A stretch of DNA of 42,686 nucleotides, from assembly GCF_030646615.1 (NCBI RefSeq), contig NZ_JAUSLG010000049.1, positions 1 through 42,686 of the forward strand, read 5' to 3'. The notes beneath the pieces were generated by a model, which was not told the origin of the DNA, made no database searches, and worked only from the letters and a program-made list of their open reading frames with translations. Both the position numbers and the translations under genes were made by a program. Each line of letters opens with the position of its first letter. Within the stretch, counting starts at the first letter, position 1. Below, one piece after another: positions 34,918-42,686 of this stretch. This DNA is from Phenylobacterium sp. Lineage in GTDB: Bacteria > Pseudomonadota > Alphaproteobacteria > Caulobacterales > Caulobacteraceae.

Positions 34918-36336
34918 TCAGGCTTGGCCGGCGCTTGAGTCTGGCCGGGCGATCAGGTCGATGAGAGTCGCGGCCCGCGGCAGGTCTTCGAGCCCGTCGA
35001 CGGCGTCGACCACGGCTTGAGCATGGGCCTCGCCCAGGACCGGCGTCATCAGCTCCAGGGCCTTGGCGACCACGTCGGCCTTGCCCATGGGGTGGGAGGG
35101 GAAGCCCAGGACGTGGGGCACATAGGCGGTTTCACAGCGACCATCGACGCTGGTGACGGCGACCCTCGCCGACTCCGTCCGGGGCTGGCCCGGCGCGGCC
35201 TCCTGGGCCGGGTCGTGGCGGATCTCCACCTTGTCCATGAGGGCGTGGACGGCGCGGTCGCCGCGCATCCGCTCAAGCGACTGGGCCGAGACGAAGTCCA
35301 ATCGGCCGTCCAGCAGGATGATCGCCGCCAGATAGCGCAGGTTCAGGGCCGGCATGGCCGCGTCGCGGAAGGCCTGCCACCGCCCCGGCATCTCGATCAG
35401 GACCGAGGCGACCTCGGCCGTGCCGATGCGGTCGCGCAGGGCCAGCAGGGCCTCGACCGCCGGCTGGGTCGGCCCGCCCACGGGGTAGCGCTTATAGGCC
35501 GTCAGCGGCAGTTCGGATCGGACGCCCAGCTCTTCGACCAGATAGGCCCGGTTCGCGTCACCGCCAGCGAAGATCGAGGCGCGCATCCAGCCCGCCGGAT
35601 GATCCAGGCTGTCGCGCACGCCGCGGAAACCCGCCTCGACCATCAGCGCGGCCTGCAGGCCATCCCGGGCGCCCATGCCGGCGAAGACGAAGGCCTTTTC
35701 GATGTGCTCCACGTCCAGCAGCCATTGCCACGAGCCCGAGGCCTGCTGGGCGCAGTAGGTGAGCACGTGGGCGGCCTGGTCCTCCGACAGGCGAAGGAGG
35801 CTGGCGGCGGTGGCCGCCGCGCCAAACAGCGGCCCGATCCCGTGGTTGGCCACGCCGGCCCGGCGCAGATTGTCGATCCCGAGCGCCTTGGGCGTCCGCC
35901 CGGCCAGCTCATAGCCGATGATCACCGCCCGCAGGACGGCCGCCCCCGACAGGCCACGCGCCTGGGCGAGCGCCAAGGCGACGGTCACCACCGCCGGTCC
36001 CGGCTGGACGAAGGCCGAGGGGATGAAGTCGTTGATCTCCGCGCCGTGGCCGGTCATGGCGCCGGCGAACACCGCATCCACCAGGCCCGCCCGGTCTTCC
36101 GTCCCCAGGATGGTGACGGCGCTGGGTCCCTCCCCGCCGCTGAGGGACCGGGCGTAACTTCGGGCCAGGATGGCCGGCTCCAGGTCGCGGCAGGCGACGA
36201 TGGCGGCCAGGGTGTCGAGGATGTGGCGGCGCCCCAGTTCGGCGTGCTCGGGCGCCGGCGCACGGCCGTGGGCGCCGGCGATGAAGGCCGCCAGGGCCGG
36301 GGTGACCTGGACGACATCGGTCATGTTCTGACTCAT
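34918..36336 (-). CDS. MmgE/PrpD family protein
   Basis: 472 residues. It matches the MmgE/PrpD family, which includes 2-methylcitrate dehydratase, cis-aconitate decarboxylase and iminodisuccinate epimerase: AELGRRHILDTLAAIVACRD near the N-terminus, MTGHGAEINDF (~94-104), and the late YKRYPVGGPTQPAVEALL segment. No other propionate genes (prpB, prpC) are nearby, so a 2-methylcitrate role is not supported. A hydratase, dehydratase or decarboxylase step on the acid released by the esterases is an inference. It overlaps the IclR gene by 4 bases (ATGA) and leads into two esterase genes. Confidence 0.85.
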   Translation of the reverse strand: MSQNMTDVVQVTPALAAFIAGAHGRAPAPEHAELGRRHILDTLAAIVACRDLEPAILARSYARSLSGGEGPSAVTILGTEDRAGLVDAVFAGAMTGHGAEINDFIPSAFVQPGPAVVTVALALAQARGLSGAAVLRAVIIGYELAGRTPKALGIDNLRRAGVANHGIGPLFGAAATAASLLRLSEDQAAHVLTYCAQQASGSWQWLLDVEHIEKAFVFAGMGARDGLQAALMVEAGFRGVRDSLDHPAGWMRASIFAGGDANRAYLVEELGVRSELPLTAYKRYPVGGPTQPAVEALLALRDRIGTAEVASVLIEMPGRWQAFRDAAMPALNLRYLAAIILLDGRLDFVSAQSLERMRGDRAVHALMDKVEIRHDPAQEAAPGQPRTESARVAVTSVDGRCETAYVPHVLGFPSHPMGKADVVAKALELMTPVLGEAHAQAVVDAVDGLEDLPRAATLIDLIARPDSSAGQA

Positions 36337-37052
36337 GGTCTGTTCACCGCCTCGGCCATGCGGGCGCAGGTTTCGAGGACCGCCTCGGCGATCGCCTTCG
36401 ACTTGGCCGCGTCCAGCCGTTCCCGCGGGGCCGAGACCGACAGGGCCGCGATCGGCCTATGGCCCGGCCCGATGACCGCGGCGCCGGTGCTGACCACGCC
36501 GGGACTGTAGCCTGACACCGCATAGCCCCGGGCGCGGACCTCATTGAGTTCGGCCAGCAGGGCGGCGACGTCCAGCGTCCGCCGGGTCGCCATCCGCGCC
36601 AGCCGTTCGGGGGCATCGATCAGCCGGGCCAGCATGGCCTTGCCCCCTGAGGTCAGGGGCGCGGCCACACGGCTGCCCACCCGGGCGCCGAAGCGCACCG
36701 GCCGTGGGGCGATGATCTTGTCGAGATAGAGGACGTCGTCGCCGACCAGCACGGTCAGGTTCACCGTCTCGCCGGTGTCGCGGTGCAGGTTCTGGAGATA
36801 GCCTGAGGCCACCCGCTTGATGGGCAGGTCGGCGATGACGCCGGCCCCCAGCTCCCAGGTCTTCAGGCTCGCGCCATAGAGCCCGGAGTCCTCCTGCTGC
36901 GCATAGCCGAGCTCGCACAGCGTGCCAAGGATTCGGTGGACGGTGCTCTTCTGCAGACCGGTCTGCGCCGCCACGGCCGACAGCCGCAAGGGCCCCGAGG
37001 CCTGCGCCAGGGTCTCCAGGATCTGAAAACTGCGGGATACCGCCCTGTCCAA
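36333..37052 (-). CDS. IclR-family transcriptional regulator
   Basis: 239 residues. An N-terminal winged helix (SRSFQILETLAQASGPLRLS, then LQKSTVHRILGTL) is joined to the C-terminal IclR ligand-binding domain (GETVNLTVLVGDDVLYLDKI, GYAVSGYSPGVVSTGAAVIG, AALSVSAPRERLD). Such proteins usually bind aromatic or small organic acids and control the operon they head. Start is TTG 37052, as the HTH begins there. It is the first gene of the operon IclR, MmgE/PrpD, esterase 2, esterase 1; a candidate operator lies 48-77 bp upstream of the start. Confidence 0.88.
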   Translation of the reverse strand: MDRAVSRSFQILETLAQASGPLRLSAVAAQTGLQKSTVHRILGTLCELGYAQQEDSGLYGASLKTWELGAGVIADLPIKRVASGYLQNLHRDTGETVNLTVLVGDDVLYLDKIIAPRPVRFGARVGSRVAAPLTSGGKAMLARLIDAPERLARMATRRTLDVAALLAELNEVRARGYAVSGYSPGVVSTGAAVIGPGHRPIAALSVSAPRERLDAAKSKAIAEAVLETCARMAEAVNRP

Positions 37053-37099
37053 CCTGCGTCCGCCTCCCGGTGATTGGGCGACGCTAGCACCGGCGAAAA

Positions 37100-37129
37100 C
37101 CGAATTCTATTGCGCGGTATGAAATTCCG
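37100..37129. promoter_or_regulatory. Imperfect palindrome, candidate IclR operator
   Basis: CCGAATTCTAT (37100-37110) and ATGAAATTCCG (37119-37129) match as an inverted repeat at 8 of 11 positions with an 8-base spacer. It is the only AT-rich symmetrical element in the upstream region of the IclR operon. Confidence 0.45.
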
Positions 37130-37256
37130 CCTGACGGAACACGGGCTTGTCGTCGAACTTCAGGCGTCGCCCTGTTCGATCACGCGGCCCCAGGGTGTGA
37201 CGGAACCATCCCCTTGGTAGGGATCGACAGCCCCGCGCGCGGCGTCGCCGCTCCGG

Positions 37257-37529
37257 CTACCCTTGGCCCGAATGCATCGCTATCGCCAGATCGATGGCGA
37301 CCCGCGCGGGGTCCTGAGTCGGCGTCAGCGGCGCACTGGCGCGCCGCCCGTCGCTGGTGACGTGGATCTGGCCGCCACGGACCACATAGGCGACTTCGTG
37401 GGTCAGATCGCCAACCTGGATCGTGTAGACGGCGCTCGCCGGAGACTTCCGTCTCCGGGCCACAATGAACGCCAGGAGCCCAATGGCGATCAGCGCGCCT
37501 CTGAACAAGGTGTCGACATCAAACCCCAT
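37257..37529 (-). CDS. Small membrane-anchored hypothetical protein
   Basis: 90 residues. An N-terminal hydrophobic helix (FRGALIAIGLLAFIVARRRK, ~9-28) is followed by a small beta-rich domain (YTIQVGDLTHEVAYVVRGGQIHVTSDG-like) and a short helix. It looks coding: the helix is flanked by basic residues on the cytoplasmic side and the domain is well composed. No family recognised. It stands alone between the IclR operon and the decayed stretch beside tRNA-Gly. Confidence 0.6.
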   Translation of the reverse strand: MGFDVDTLFRGALIAIGLLAFIVARRRKSPASAVYTIQVGDLTHEVAYVVRGGQIHVTSDGRRASAPLTPTQDPARVAIDLAIAMHSGQG

Positions 37530-37717
37530 GAACCCCTCCGCTGGGCGCCGTCACCCTATCGGTGAGCCGAGCCACCGTTGCAGGACGACCCATTGTTTCG
37601 CATTTGTTCTGGATTTTGCAATGACCTGTGAGACACTTTCAGCAGCGTTGAAGACTCCGCCGCGCGCTCGAAGCGCGTAGAGCGTCCGCCCCTTCAGACA
37701 GTCTTGGAGAACACCAA

Positions 37718-37925
37718 ATGGCAGATCCGCGCATGCACGATGGCTTGAGCATGGAAGAATGGCAGCGCCGTCGGCGCGAAGGCCGGCTAACCGGAAATCC
37801 AGATTCCAGCCAACGCCCCCCCGTGAGCTTGAAAAGCCGGCGCTGGCCTGGGCATCCTCTACGACATGGCCCGGGAACTGCGCGACGACTTGGCGAAGAC
37901 CAACCCCAAGCCTAGGCAGCGCTAG
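37718..37925 (+). pseudogene. Small gene, apparently frameshifted at an A4 run
   Basis: ATG 37718 has GGAG 8 bases upstream and opens a convincing hydrophilic start (MADPRMHDGLSMEEWQRRRR). In that frame the end is poor. Removing one base at the AAAA run (37832-37835) switches to a good ending, GILYDMARELRDDLAKTNPKPR and a stop at 37923-37925, for a ~68-residue protein. The original frame runs to 37915. Either the gene is broken, the sequence has an indel, or two short overlapping frames exist. A C7 run at 37816-37822 lies nearby. Function unknown. Confidence 0.5.
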
Positions 37926-38049
37926 CTCATCAGTGCACGCCTGCGTTCGACGCCGCGCGGTTGGGTCAGGCCGAGCGAACGACCGCCAACATGGAGCAAT
38001 GAAGCTCCGCGATGGATGTCGTGTGGAACGATCTACCCGATCTGCCAAC

Positions 38050-38123
38050 TGGAGCGGATGAAGGGAATCGAACCCTCGTCGTGAGCTTGGGAAGCTCCTG
38101 CTCTACCATTGAGCTACATCCGC
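38050..38123 (-). tRNA. tRNA-Gly (anticodon CCC)
   Basis: 74 nt including an encoded CCA. The acceptor GCGGATG pairs with CATCCGC, the D-arm is GCTC-AATGGTA-GAGC, and the T-arm contains GGTTCGATTCC. The anticodon loop is TTCCCAA, giving CCC. The outermost base pair of the anticodon stem (G27-A43) is not canonical; all other stems pair well. Confidence 0.92.
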
Positions 38124-38184
38124 GCGATGGCGGTTCTGGCATAGGGTCCGGGGCCTCGCAAGGCGAAAGGGGCCCCTTGCGCAG

Positions 38185-38377
38185 GCGGGCCGCCGGCGAC
38201 GGGACCATGGTGGCGCTGGCCGCCCCGTCCCGGGAGATGGTGGACGAGATCCATGCCCTCGCCCTCAAGACCGGGGCCGCCGACGGGCGCGCGCCGGGCG
38301 TTCGCATCCCGAACTTCTACGGCGCCTATTTCCGCGACCTGGACGGCGACAAGCTCTGCATCTTCAAGATGGGCTAG
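38185..38377 (+). pseudogene. C-terminal fragment of a VOC (glyoxalase-fold) protein
   Basis: About 63 codons ending at TAG 38375-38377: 'GDGTMVALAAPSREMVDEIH' and then 'GAYFRDLDGDKLCIFKMG'. These are the second half and metal-ligand end of a VOC-family protein (normally ~120-130 aa). The first half is missing: upstream in frame the sequence runs into tRNA-Gly and has no start. The remnant probably results from a deletion or rearrangement beside the tRNA. Confidence 0.7.
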
Positions 38378-38388
38378 ATGCCCTGCCG

Positions 38389-39411
38389 TCAGCCCCAGGG
38401 GCGGAAGTGTTTCGACAGCTTCAGCCCCTGGCGCTGGTAATGGGAGCCGCCTTCGCCATAGAGCCGGTCCGGCTTTTCGGTCAGGGGCTCATAGACCAGA
38501 CGCGCCACGGTCTGGCCGTCCTCCAGCAGGAAGGGCGTCTCGTGGCTGCGCACCTCCAGAACCCCGCGCGAACCGTGGCCGCCCGCCTCCTCGGTGCCGA
38601 AGCCGGGGTCGAAGAAGCCGGCATAATGCACTCGGAACTCCCCCACCGAGGGATCGATGGGCGTCATCTCGGCCGCCTGCAGCACCGGGATCTCCACGGC
38701 CTCCTTGGAGGCCAGGATGTAGAATTCGCCCGGATCGAGCAGCAGCTCGCCATGGCGGGGGACCAGAGGCTCCCAGAAGTCCCGCGGGTCGTGGCCGTCT
38801 TCCTTGTCCATGTCGATCACACCGGCGTGGCGGCGCGCCCGGAAGCCGGCCACCCCTTCGGTCAGGTCGACGCCGACGCTGCGCATATCGAGCTTGGGCG
38901 GCTCGCCGCGCTTGAGGCGCAGCTGGTTGAGCCGGGTGCCGGTGCGCACCAGGATGGAGAAGGTCTGCGGCGCGATCTCCATATAGGTCGGCCCGCCATA
39001 GCCCTCGGCCACGTCGTCGAAGGCCGCCCCATGGTCGGTGAGCAGGCGCACGAAGACATCCACCCGCCCTGTCGAGCTCTTGGGGTTGGCCCGGGCGGCC
39101 ACGCCCGGCGGCAGGGTCAGGCGCTCCTGCAGCTCGGCGATATAGACGCAGCCCTTCTCCAGGACGGCCCCGCGGGCCAGGTCGAGCTCGTGCATGGCCA
39201 CATCTTCCAGGCGCTGGGCCACCCTGCGGCCGAGGCCCGGCAGGAAGGAGGCCCGCACCCGCCAGGCGCGCACGCCCAGGCGCAGGTCCAGGCTGGCCGG
39301 CTGGACCTGGTCGGAATCGAAGGCCGTGGCGCTGGTGATCGCGCCCTGGGCGATCAGGGCGTCAATGGCCTGGCAGGGCAGGATGCCGGGCAAAAGCAGA
39401 GCGTCATTCAT
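38389..39411 (-). CDS. dcd: 2'-deoxycytidine 5'-triphosphate deaminase, long form
   Basis: 340 residues, about twice the E. coli enzyme, as in many alphaproteobacteria where two Dcd-like domains are fused. It deaminates dCTP to dUTP, feeding thymidylate synthesis. Motifs include SLDLRLG near residue 39, NPKSSTGRVDVFVRLL (the conserved Dcd catalytic segment), and in the second half EFRVHYAGFFDPGFG and a substrate-loop region ending HFRPWG. Start ATG 39411; the open frame continues to 39519 but without family similarity. It is divergent from metZ. Confidence 0.9.
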   Translation of the reverse strand: MNDALLLPGILPCQAIDALIAQGAITSATAFDSDQVQPASLDLRLGVRAWRVRASFLPGLGRRVAQRLEDVAMHELDLARGAVLEKGCVYIAELQERLTLPPGVAARANPKSSTGRVDVFVRLLTDHGAAFDDVAEGYGGPTYMEIAPQTFSILVRTGTRLNQLRLKRGEPPKLDMRSVGVDLTEGVAGFRARRHAGVIDMDKEDGHDPRDFWEPLVPRHGELLLDPGEFYILASKEAVEIPVLQAAEMTPIDPSVGEFRVHYAGFFDPGFGTEEAGGHGSRGVLEVRSHETPFLLEDGQTVARLVYEPLTEKPDRLYGEGGSHYQRQGLKLSKHFRPWG

Positions 39412-39548
39412 CACAGGGACACTCGCCGCTGGCCTTGAGTCTGACAAGCCGCTGTCGCAGCGCTGCGGCCTTGGGGCGCCGGCCCTTGACCGCAAAGCCT
39501 CAAGGCGGTTGATGCGCACTCCGAGCTTGCCTGCCGGGAGGAGCCCCC

Positions 39549-40733
39549 ATGGCCGAAGATCCGCGCGACTGGAACCTGGAGACCAAGCTGGTCCGCGGCG
39601 GCCTGGCCCGCACGGCCTATGGGGAGATCTCCGAGGCGCTGTTCCTCACCCAGAGCTTCGCCTACGACACCGCCGCGGCCGCCGACGCCCGGTTCGCCGG
39701 GGATGCGCCGGGCTTCATTTATCAGCGCTTCGGCAACCCCACGACGCAGATGTTCGAGGACCGGCTGGCCCTGCTGGAGGGCGCCGACCTCTGCCGCGCC
39801 ACCGCATCAGGCATGTCAGCCGTCCATGTGGCCCTGACCGGCCTGGTGCGGGCCGGGGACCACATCGTGGCCGGCCGCGCCCTGTTCGGCTCCTGCCGCT
39901 GGATCCTGTCGGAGTGGATGCCCCGCTTCGGCGTCGAGGTGACCTATGTGGACGCCGTCGATCTGGAGGCCTGGAAGGCCGCCGTTCGCCCCAACACCAG
40001 GTGCTTCCTCGTGGAGAGCCCGGCCAATCCGCTGCTGGAGGTGACCGACATCCGTGGCGTGGCGCAGATCGCCCAGGCGGCCGGCGCCAGGCTGGTGGTG
40101 GACAATGTTTTCGCCACCCCGATCTTCCAGAAGCCTTTGGCGCTGGGCGCCGACATCGTCGTCTATTCGGCCACCAAGCATATCGACGGCCAGGGACGCG
40201 TCCTGGGCGGCGCCATCCTGGGCGGCGAAGAGCTGATGCTGGAAGCCTACAAGGACATCCTGCGTCACACCGGCCCGGCGCTCTCGCCCTTCAACGCCTG
40301 GGTGCTGCTGAAAGGCCTCGAGACCCTGGACCTTCGGGTGCGCCGCCAGAGCGACAACGCCGCCCATGTGGCCGACGCCGTGGCCGCCCACGGCAAGGTG
40401 CGCCAGACCGTCTATTGCGGTCGGCCCGACCACCCGCAGGCGGCCGTCATCGCCGAGCAGATGAGCGGCGGCGGCAATGTGCTGGCCTTTGACCTGGGCA
40501 GCCGCGAGGCCGCCTGGCGGTTCCTGGACGCCCTGCAGATCGTCGACATCTCCAACAATCTCGGCGACGCCAAGTCCATGGCCACCCATCCCTGCACGAC
40601 GACGCACCGGTCCATGCCGGCCGAGGAGCGGGAGTCCATCGGCCTCACCGAAGGCTGGGTGCGGATGAGCGTCGGCCTGGAGAACGCCCAGGACCTGCAG
40701 CGCGACGTCGAGCGGGCCCTGGATCAGGCCTAG
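39549..40733 (+). CDS. metZ: O-succinylhomoserine sulfhydrylase
   Basis: 394 residues, PLP-dependent Cys/Met metabolism family. It makes homocysteine directly from O-succinylhomoserine and sulfide in methionine synthesis. PLP lysine is Lys210 in 'YSATKHIDGQGR'; the phosphate-binding and substrate segments FIYQRFGNPTTQ, ATASGMSAVH and HPCTTTHRSM are present. The N-terminal 'NLETKLVRGG' is typical of MetZ rather than MetB or MetC. GGAGGAG precedes ATG 39549. No SAM riboswitch is seen upstream. Its end is 6 bp from the convergent hslO. Confidence 0.92.
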   Translation: MAEDPRDWNLETKLVRGGLARTAYGEISEALFLTQSFAYDTAAAADARFAGDAPGFIYQRFGNPTTQMFEDRLALLEGADLCRATASGMSAVHVALTGLVRAGDHIVAGRALFGSCRWILSEWMPRFGVEVTYVDAVDLEAWKAAVRPNTRCFLVESPANPLLEVTDIRGVAQIAQAAGARLVVDNVFATPIFQKPLALGADIVVYSATKHIDGQGRVLGGAILGGEELMLEAYKDILRHTGPALSPFNAWVLLKGLETLDLRVRRQSDNAAHVADAVAAHGKVRQTVYCGRPDHPQAAVIAEQMSGGGNVLAFDLGSREAAWRFLDALQIVDISNNLGDAKSMATHPCTTTHRSMPAEERESIGLTEGWVRMSVGLENAQDLQRDVERALDQA

Positions 40734-40739
40734 GGCTGG

Positions 40740-41651
40740 TCAGCCGCCCGTCAGGCCCTCGGGCTCCAGCCGGTAGGTCCTGGCGCAGTATTCGCAGGTG
40801 ACGTGGATCCGGCCATCCGGCTCGATCATGTCGGCCCGCTCCTGCGCGTCGAACGAGGCCAGGACGCCGCGGATGCGCTCCTCCGAACAGCGACAGACCG
40901 CGCTCAGCGCCTGGTCCTCGAACACCCGCACCCCGTCCTCGTGGAACAGGCGGAACAGCAGGGTCTGGCCCGAGATGCTGGGATCCAGCAGTTCGTCCTC
41001 GCCGATGGTCTCGAAGAAGGCCTGGCTGCGGGTCCAGGCCTCCTCGGTGGAGCCCCGGGCCTGATCTTCGGCCACGTTCTGGATCAGCATGCCGCCGGCC
41101 CGCCAGCGCAGGCCCTGGCCCACATCGGCCTGGCCGACCGCCAGCCGGACCCGCGTCGGGGTCTGTTCTGACTGGGCGAAGTACTGCTCGGCGCAGAGCG
41201 CCAGGGTCTCGCCCTCGATGGCCGTCACCCCCTGGTAGCGGTCCATGTCCGGGCCCTGGTCCACGGTCATGATGAAGACGCCGCCCCCCAGCAGGGTGCG
41301 GGCGCCGGGACGCACAAAGCCCTGCGAGGCCTCGGCCACCGCATCGGGATCGAAGCGGCAATAGCCGCGCAGGTGGCCGGCGGTGTCGTAGTCGGCGACC
41401 ACATAGCGCACCGGGCCCTCGCCCTGGGCCTGGACGATCAGCCGGCCTTCGAACTTGAGCGCCGAGCCCACCAGGGCGGCCAGCGCGCAGGTCTCGCCCA
41501 GCAGGTTGGCCACCGGCTCGGGATAGGCGTGGGCGGCCAGGATTTCATCGATGGCCGGGCCAAGCCGCACGAGGCGGCCACGGACCGCGGCGTCCTCGAT
41601 CTGGAAGGGGCCGACGACGTCGTCAGGGATGGGAAGCGCGTTCTGGGACAT
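40740..41651 (-). CDS. hslO: Redox-regulated chaperone Hsp33
   Basis: 303 residues. A cytoplasmic holdase activated by oxidation. The C-terminal zinc-binding redox switch is complete: CRC and CEYC (family CxC...CxxC). The N-terminal body has the Hsp33 segments RGRLVRLGP and GGVFIMTVDQG. Start ATG 41651; an in-frame ATG 24 bases further upstream lacks support. It follows argF on the same strand by 54 bp, an order common in alphaproteobacteria (argD, argF, hslO), suggesting co-transcription. Confidence 0.93.
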   Translation of the reverse strand: MSQNALPIPDDVVGPFQIEDAAVRGRLVRLGPAIDEILAAHAYPEPVANLLGETCALAALVGSALKFEGRLIVQAQGEGPVRYVVADYDTAGHLRGYCRFDPDAVAEASQGFVRPGARTLLGGGVFIMTVDQGPDMDRYQGVTAIEGETLALCAEQYFAQSEQTPTRVRLAVGQADVGQGLRWRAGGMLIQNVAEDQARGSTEEAWTRSQAFFETIGEDELLDPSISGQTLLFRLFHEDGVRVFEDQALSAVCRCSEERIRGVLASFDAQERADMIEPDGRIHVTCEYCARTYRLEPEGLTGG

Positions 41652-41705
41652 GGCGAGGCCATATAGGCGCCCCACGTCCCGATTGCGAGCCCCGAGGCCG
41701 CCGGC

Positions 41706-42620
41706 TCAGATCGCCTCGAAGCACCAGGCCAGGATCGACTTCTGGGCGTGGATGCGGTTTTCCGCCTCGTCCCAGATGCGCGAGCGCGGGCCGTCCATCA
41801 CCGCGTCCGACACTTCCTCCCCTCGGTGAGCCGGCAGGCAATGGAGGAAGATGCTGTCCTTGGCCGCCAGGTCCATCAGCTCATCGTCCACCTGATAGGC
41901 CTCGAAGGCCGCCAGGCGCGCGTCGTGGTCGGTGTCGCCCATGGAGACCCAGGTGTCGGTGATGACGCAGTCGGCGCCGCGGACCGCAGCCCTGGGGTCT
42001 TCGGTCATCGTCACCTGGCCCTGCATCTCGGCGGCGCGGGCGAGGTCGGTCAGGTCCGGATGGTAGACGGTGGGACAGGCGATGCTCAGCTTGAAGCCGA
42101 ACTTGCCCGCCGCATGGATGAAGCTGGCGCAGACATTGTTGCCGTCCCCCACCCAGGCCAAAGTCCGCCCCCGCACGGGGCCGAGGTGCTCCTCGAAGGT
42201 CAACAGGTCGGCCAGGATCTGACAGGGATGGCTCTTGTCGGTCAGGCCGTTGATCACCGGGACGGCGGACGCCATGGCCAGGCGCTCCAGGTCCTCGTGG
42301 GTGTTGGACCGGATCATGATGGCGTCGACCATCCGCGACAGCACCTGGGCGGTGTCCTCGATCGGCTCGCCGCGGCCGAGCTGGGTATCGCGCGTGCTGA
42401 GGAATATGGCTGAGCCGCCGAGCTGCTGCACGCCCGCCTCGAACGACAGGCGTGTGCGCGTGGACTGTTTCTCGAAAATCATCGCCAGCGTGCGGTCGAC
42501 CAGGGGGTAATAGGGCTTGTAATGCTTGAACTGGGACTTGATCCAGCGCGTGCGTTCGAGAAGATGCTCGTACTCGGAACGGGAAAAATCGTTGAATTGC
42601 AGATAATGCCGTAGCTTCAT
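41706..42620 (-). CDS. argF: Ornithine carbamoyltransferase
   Basis: 304 residues. It transfers a carbamoyl group from carbamoyl phosphate to ornithine, giving citrulline in arginine synthesis. The carbamoyl-phosphate motif STRTR is at 53-57, HPCQ is present (DKSHPCQILADL), and the ornithine/active-site Cys lies in 'HCLPAHRGEEV'. Start ATG 42620 with GGAGG before it. It is 15 bp downstream of a gene that is probably argD. Confidence 0.95.
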   Translation of the reverse strand: MKLRHYLQFNDFSRSEYEHLLERTRWIKSQFKHYKPYYPLVDRTLAMIFEKQSTRTRLSFEAGVQQLGGSAIFLSTRDTQLGRGEPIEDTAQVLSRMVDAIMIRSNTHEDLERLAMASAVPVINGLTDKSHPCQILADLLTFEEHLGPVRGRTLAWVGDGNNVCASFIHAAGKFGFKLSIACPTVYHPDLTDLARAAEMQGQVTMTEDPRAAVRGADCVITDTWVSMGDTDHDARLAAFEAYQVDDELMDLAAKDSIFLHCLPAHRGEEVSDAVMDGPRSRIWDEAENRIHAQKSILAWCFEAI

Positions 42621-42635
42621 GCTGAACCTCCGGCA

Positions 42636-42686
42636 TTAGTGCGCCGGAGTCGCCTGGCTGAGGAAGTCCCGGATCAGCGGTGAGAG
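42636..42686 (-). CDS. C-terminal end of the gene upstream of argF (probably argD)
   Basis: Sixteen codons (ending RDFLSQATPAH) and a TAA enter from the right edge in the only frame with a natural stop, 15 bp before the argF ATG. The identity rests only on the common argD-argF-hslO order; the residues themselves are not diagnostic. Confidence 0.4.
   Translation of the reverse strand, partial: LSPLIRDFLSQATPAH

Noticed and set aside
34918..36336. 2-methylcitrate dehydratase prpD and a propionate pathway
   Set aside because: The family is broad, and no prpB, prpC or acnD is nearby, so the specific name is not justified.
39412..39548. SAM-II or other SAM riboswitch before metZ
   Set aside because: Often found upstream of metZ in alphaproteobacteria, but the conserved pseudoknot sequence is not present in this 137-bp gap.

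Overview
The window is about 42.7 kb of very GC-rich DNA with tightly packed genes. It looks like chromosomal DNA of an alphaproteobacterium of the Caulobacterales (Caulobacter or Phenylobacterium type). The best support is a full-length homologue of the polar organelle factor PodJ whose upstream region carries a perfect CtrA-type box (TTAA-N7-TTAAC), a GANTC methylation site and a DnaA-like box. Other support is the long (~530 aa) isocitrate lyase, the fused-length Dcd, and the argF-hslO order. I see no prophage, transposase, CRISPR array, rRNA or replication origin. The only RNA gene I can support is a tRNA-Gly(CCC).

Layout. 0-1.5 kb: the end of an Lhr-type ligase-associated helicase, then pdeM, whose start codon lies inside a palindromic repeat. 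1.5-8.5 kb: a TauE/SafE exporter with a TIGR02186-type membrane partner, podJ, a small membrane protein under a CtrA box, and a short MprF-like protein. 8.6-14.9 kb: an operon of four paralogous large-type acyl-CoA dehydrogenases and one small-type acyl-CoA dehydrogenase, closed by a clear terminator. 14.9-17.5 kb: a DGPF/YciI protein with an ECF42-type sigma factor, divergent from uppP. 17.9-21.4 kb: a Crp/Fnr regulator, a cytosolic histidine kinase, a TspO-like protein, and a stress-protein/lipoprotein pair.

21.5-27.2 kb: a glyoxylate-shunt block in which aceA is divergent from a RamB/ScfR-type regulator, followed by malate synthase G. With the acyl-CoA dehydrogenases it points to growth on fatty acids or other acyl-CoA-forming substrates. 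27.3-31.7 kb: an alpha/beta hydrolase, a lipoprotein, an exported M17 aminopeptidase, a Nudix hydrolase and a pentapeptide-repeat protein. 31.8-37.1 kb: a four-gene operon of an IclR regulator, an MmgE/PrpD protein and two type-B carboxylesterases, which looks like an uncharacterised ester-catabolism unit.

37.2-38.4 kb: a decayed stretch holding a small membrane protein, a small frameshifted gene, tRNA-Gly and the C-terminal half of a VOC (glyoxalase-fold) gene. 38.4-42.7 kb: housekeeping genes dcd, metZ, hslO and argF, and the last codons of a gene that is probably argD.

The strongest leads are the 4-large-plus-1-small acyl-CoA dehydrogenase operon, in which the likely catalytic Glu and the FAD-binding motif sit in different subunits; the ECF42/DGPF pair with a matching promoter; the esterase/PrpD operon; the divergent aceA/regulator operator; and the repeat-borne translation start of pdeM. 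All functions are read from sequence alone; no database search was possible.
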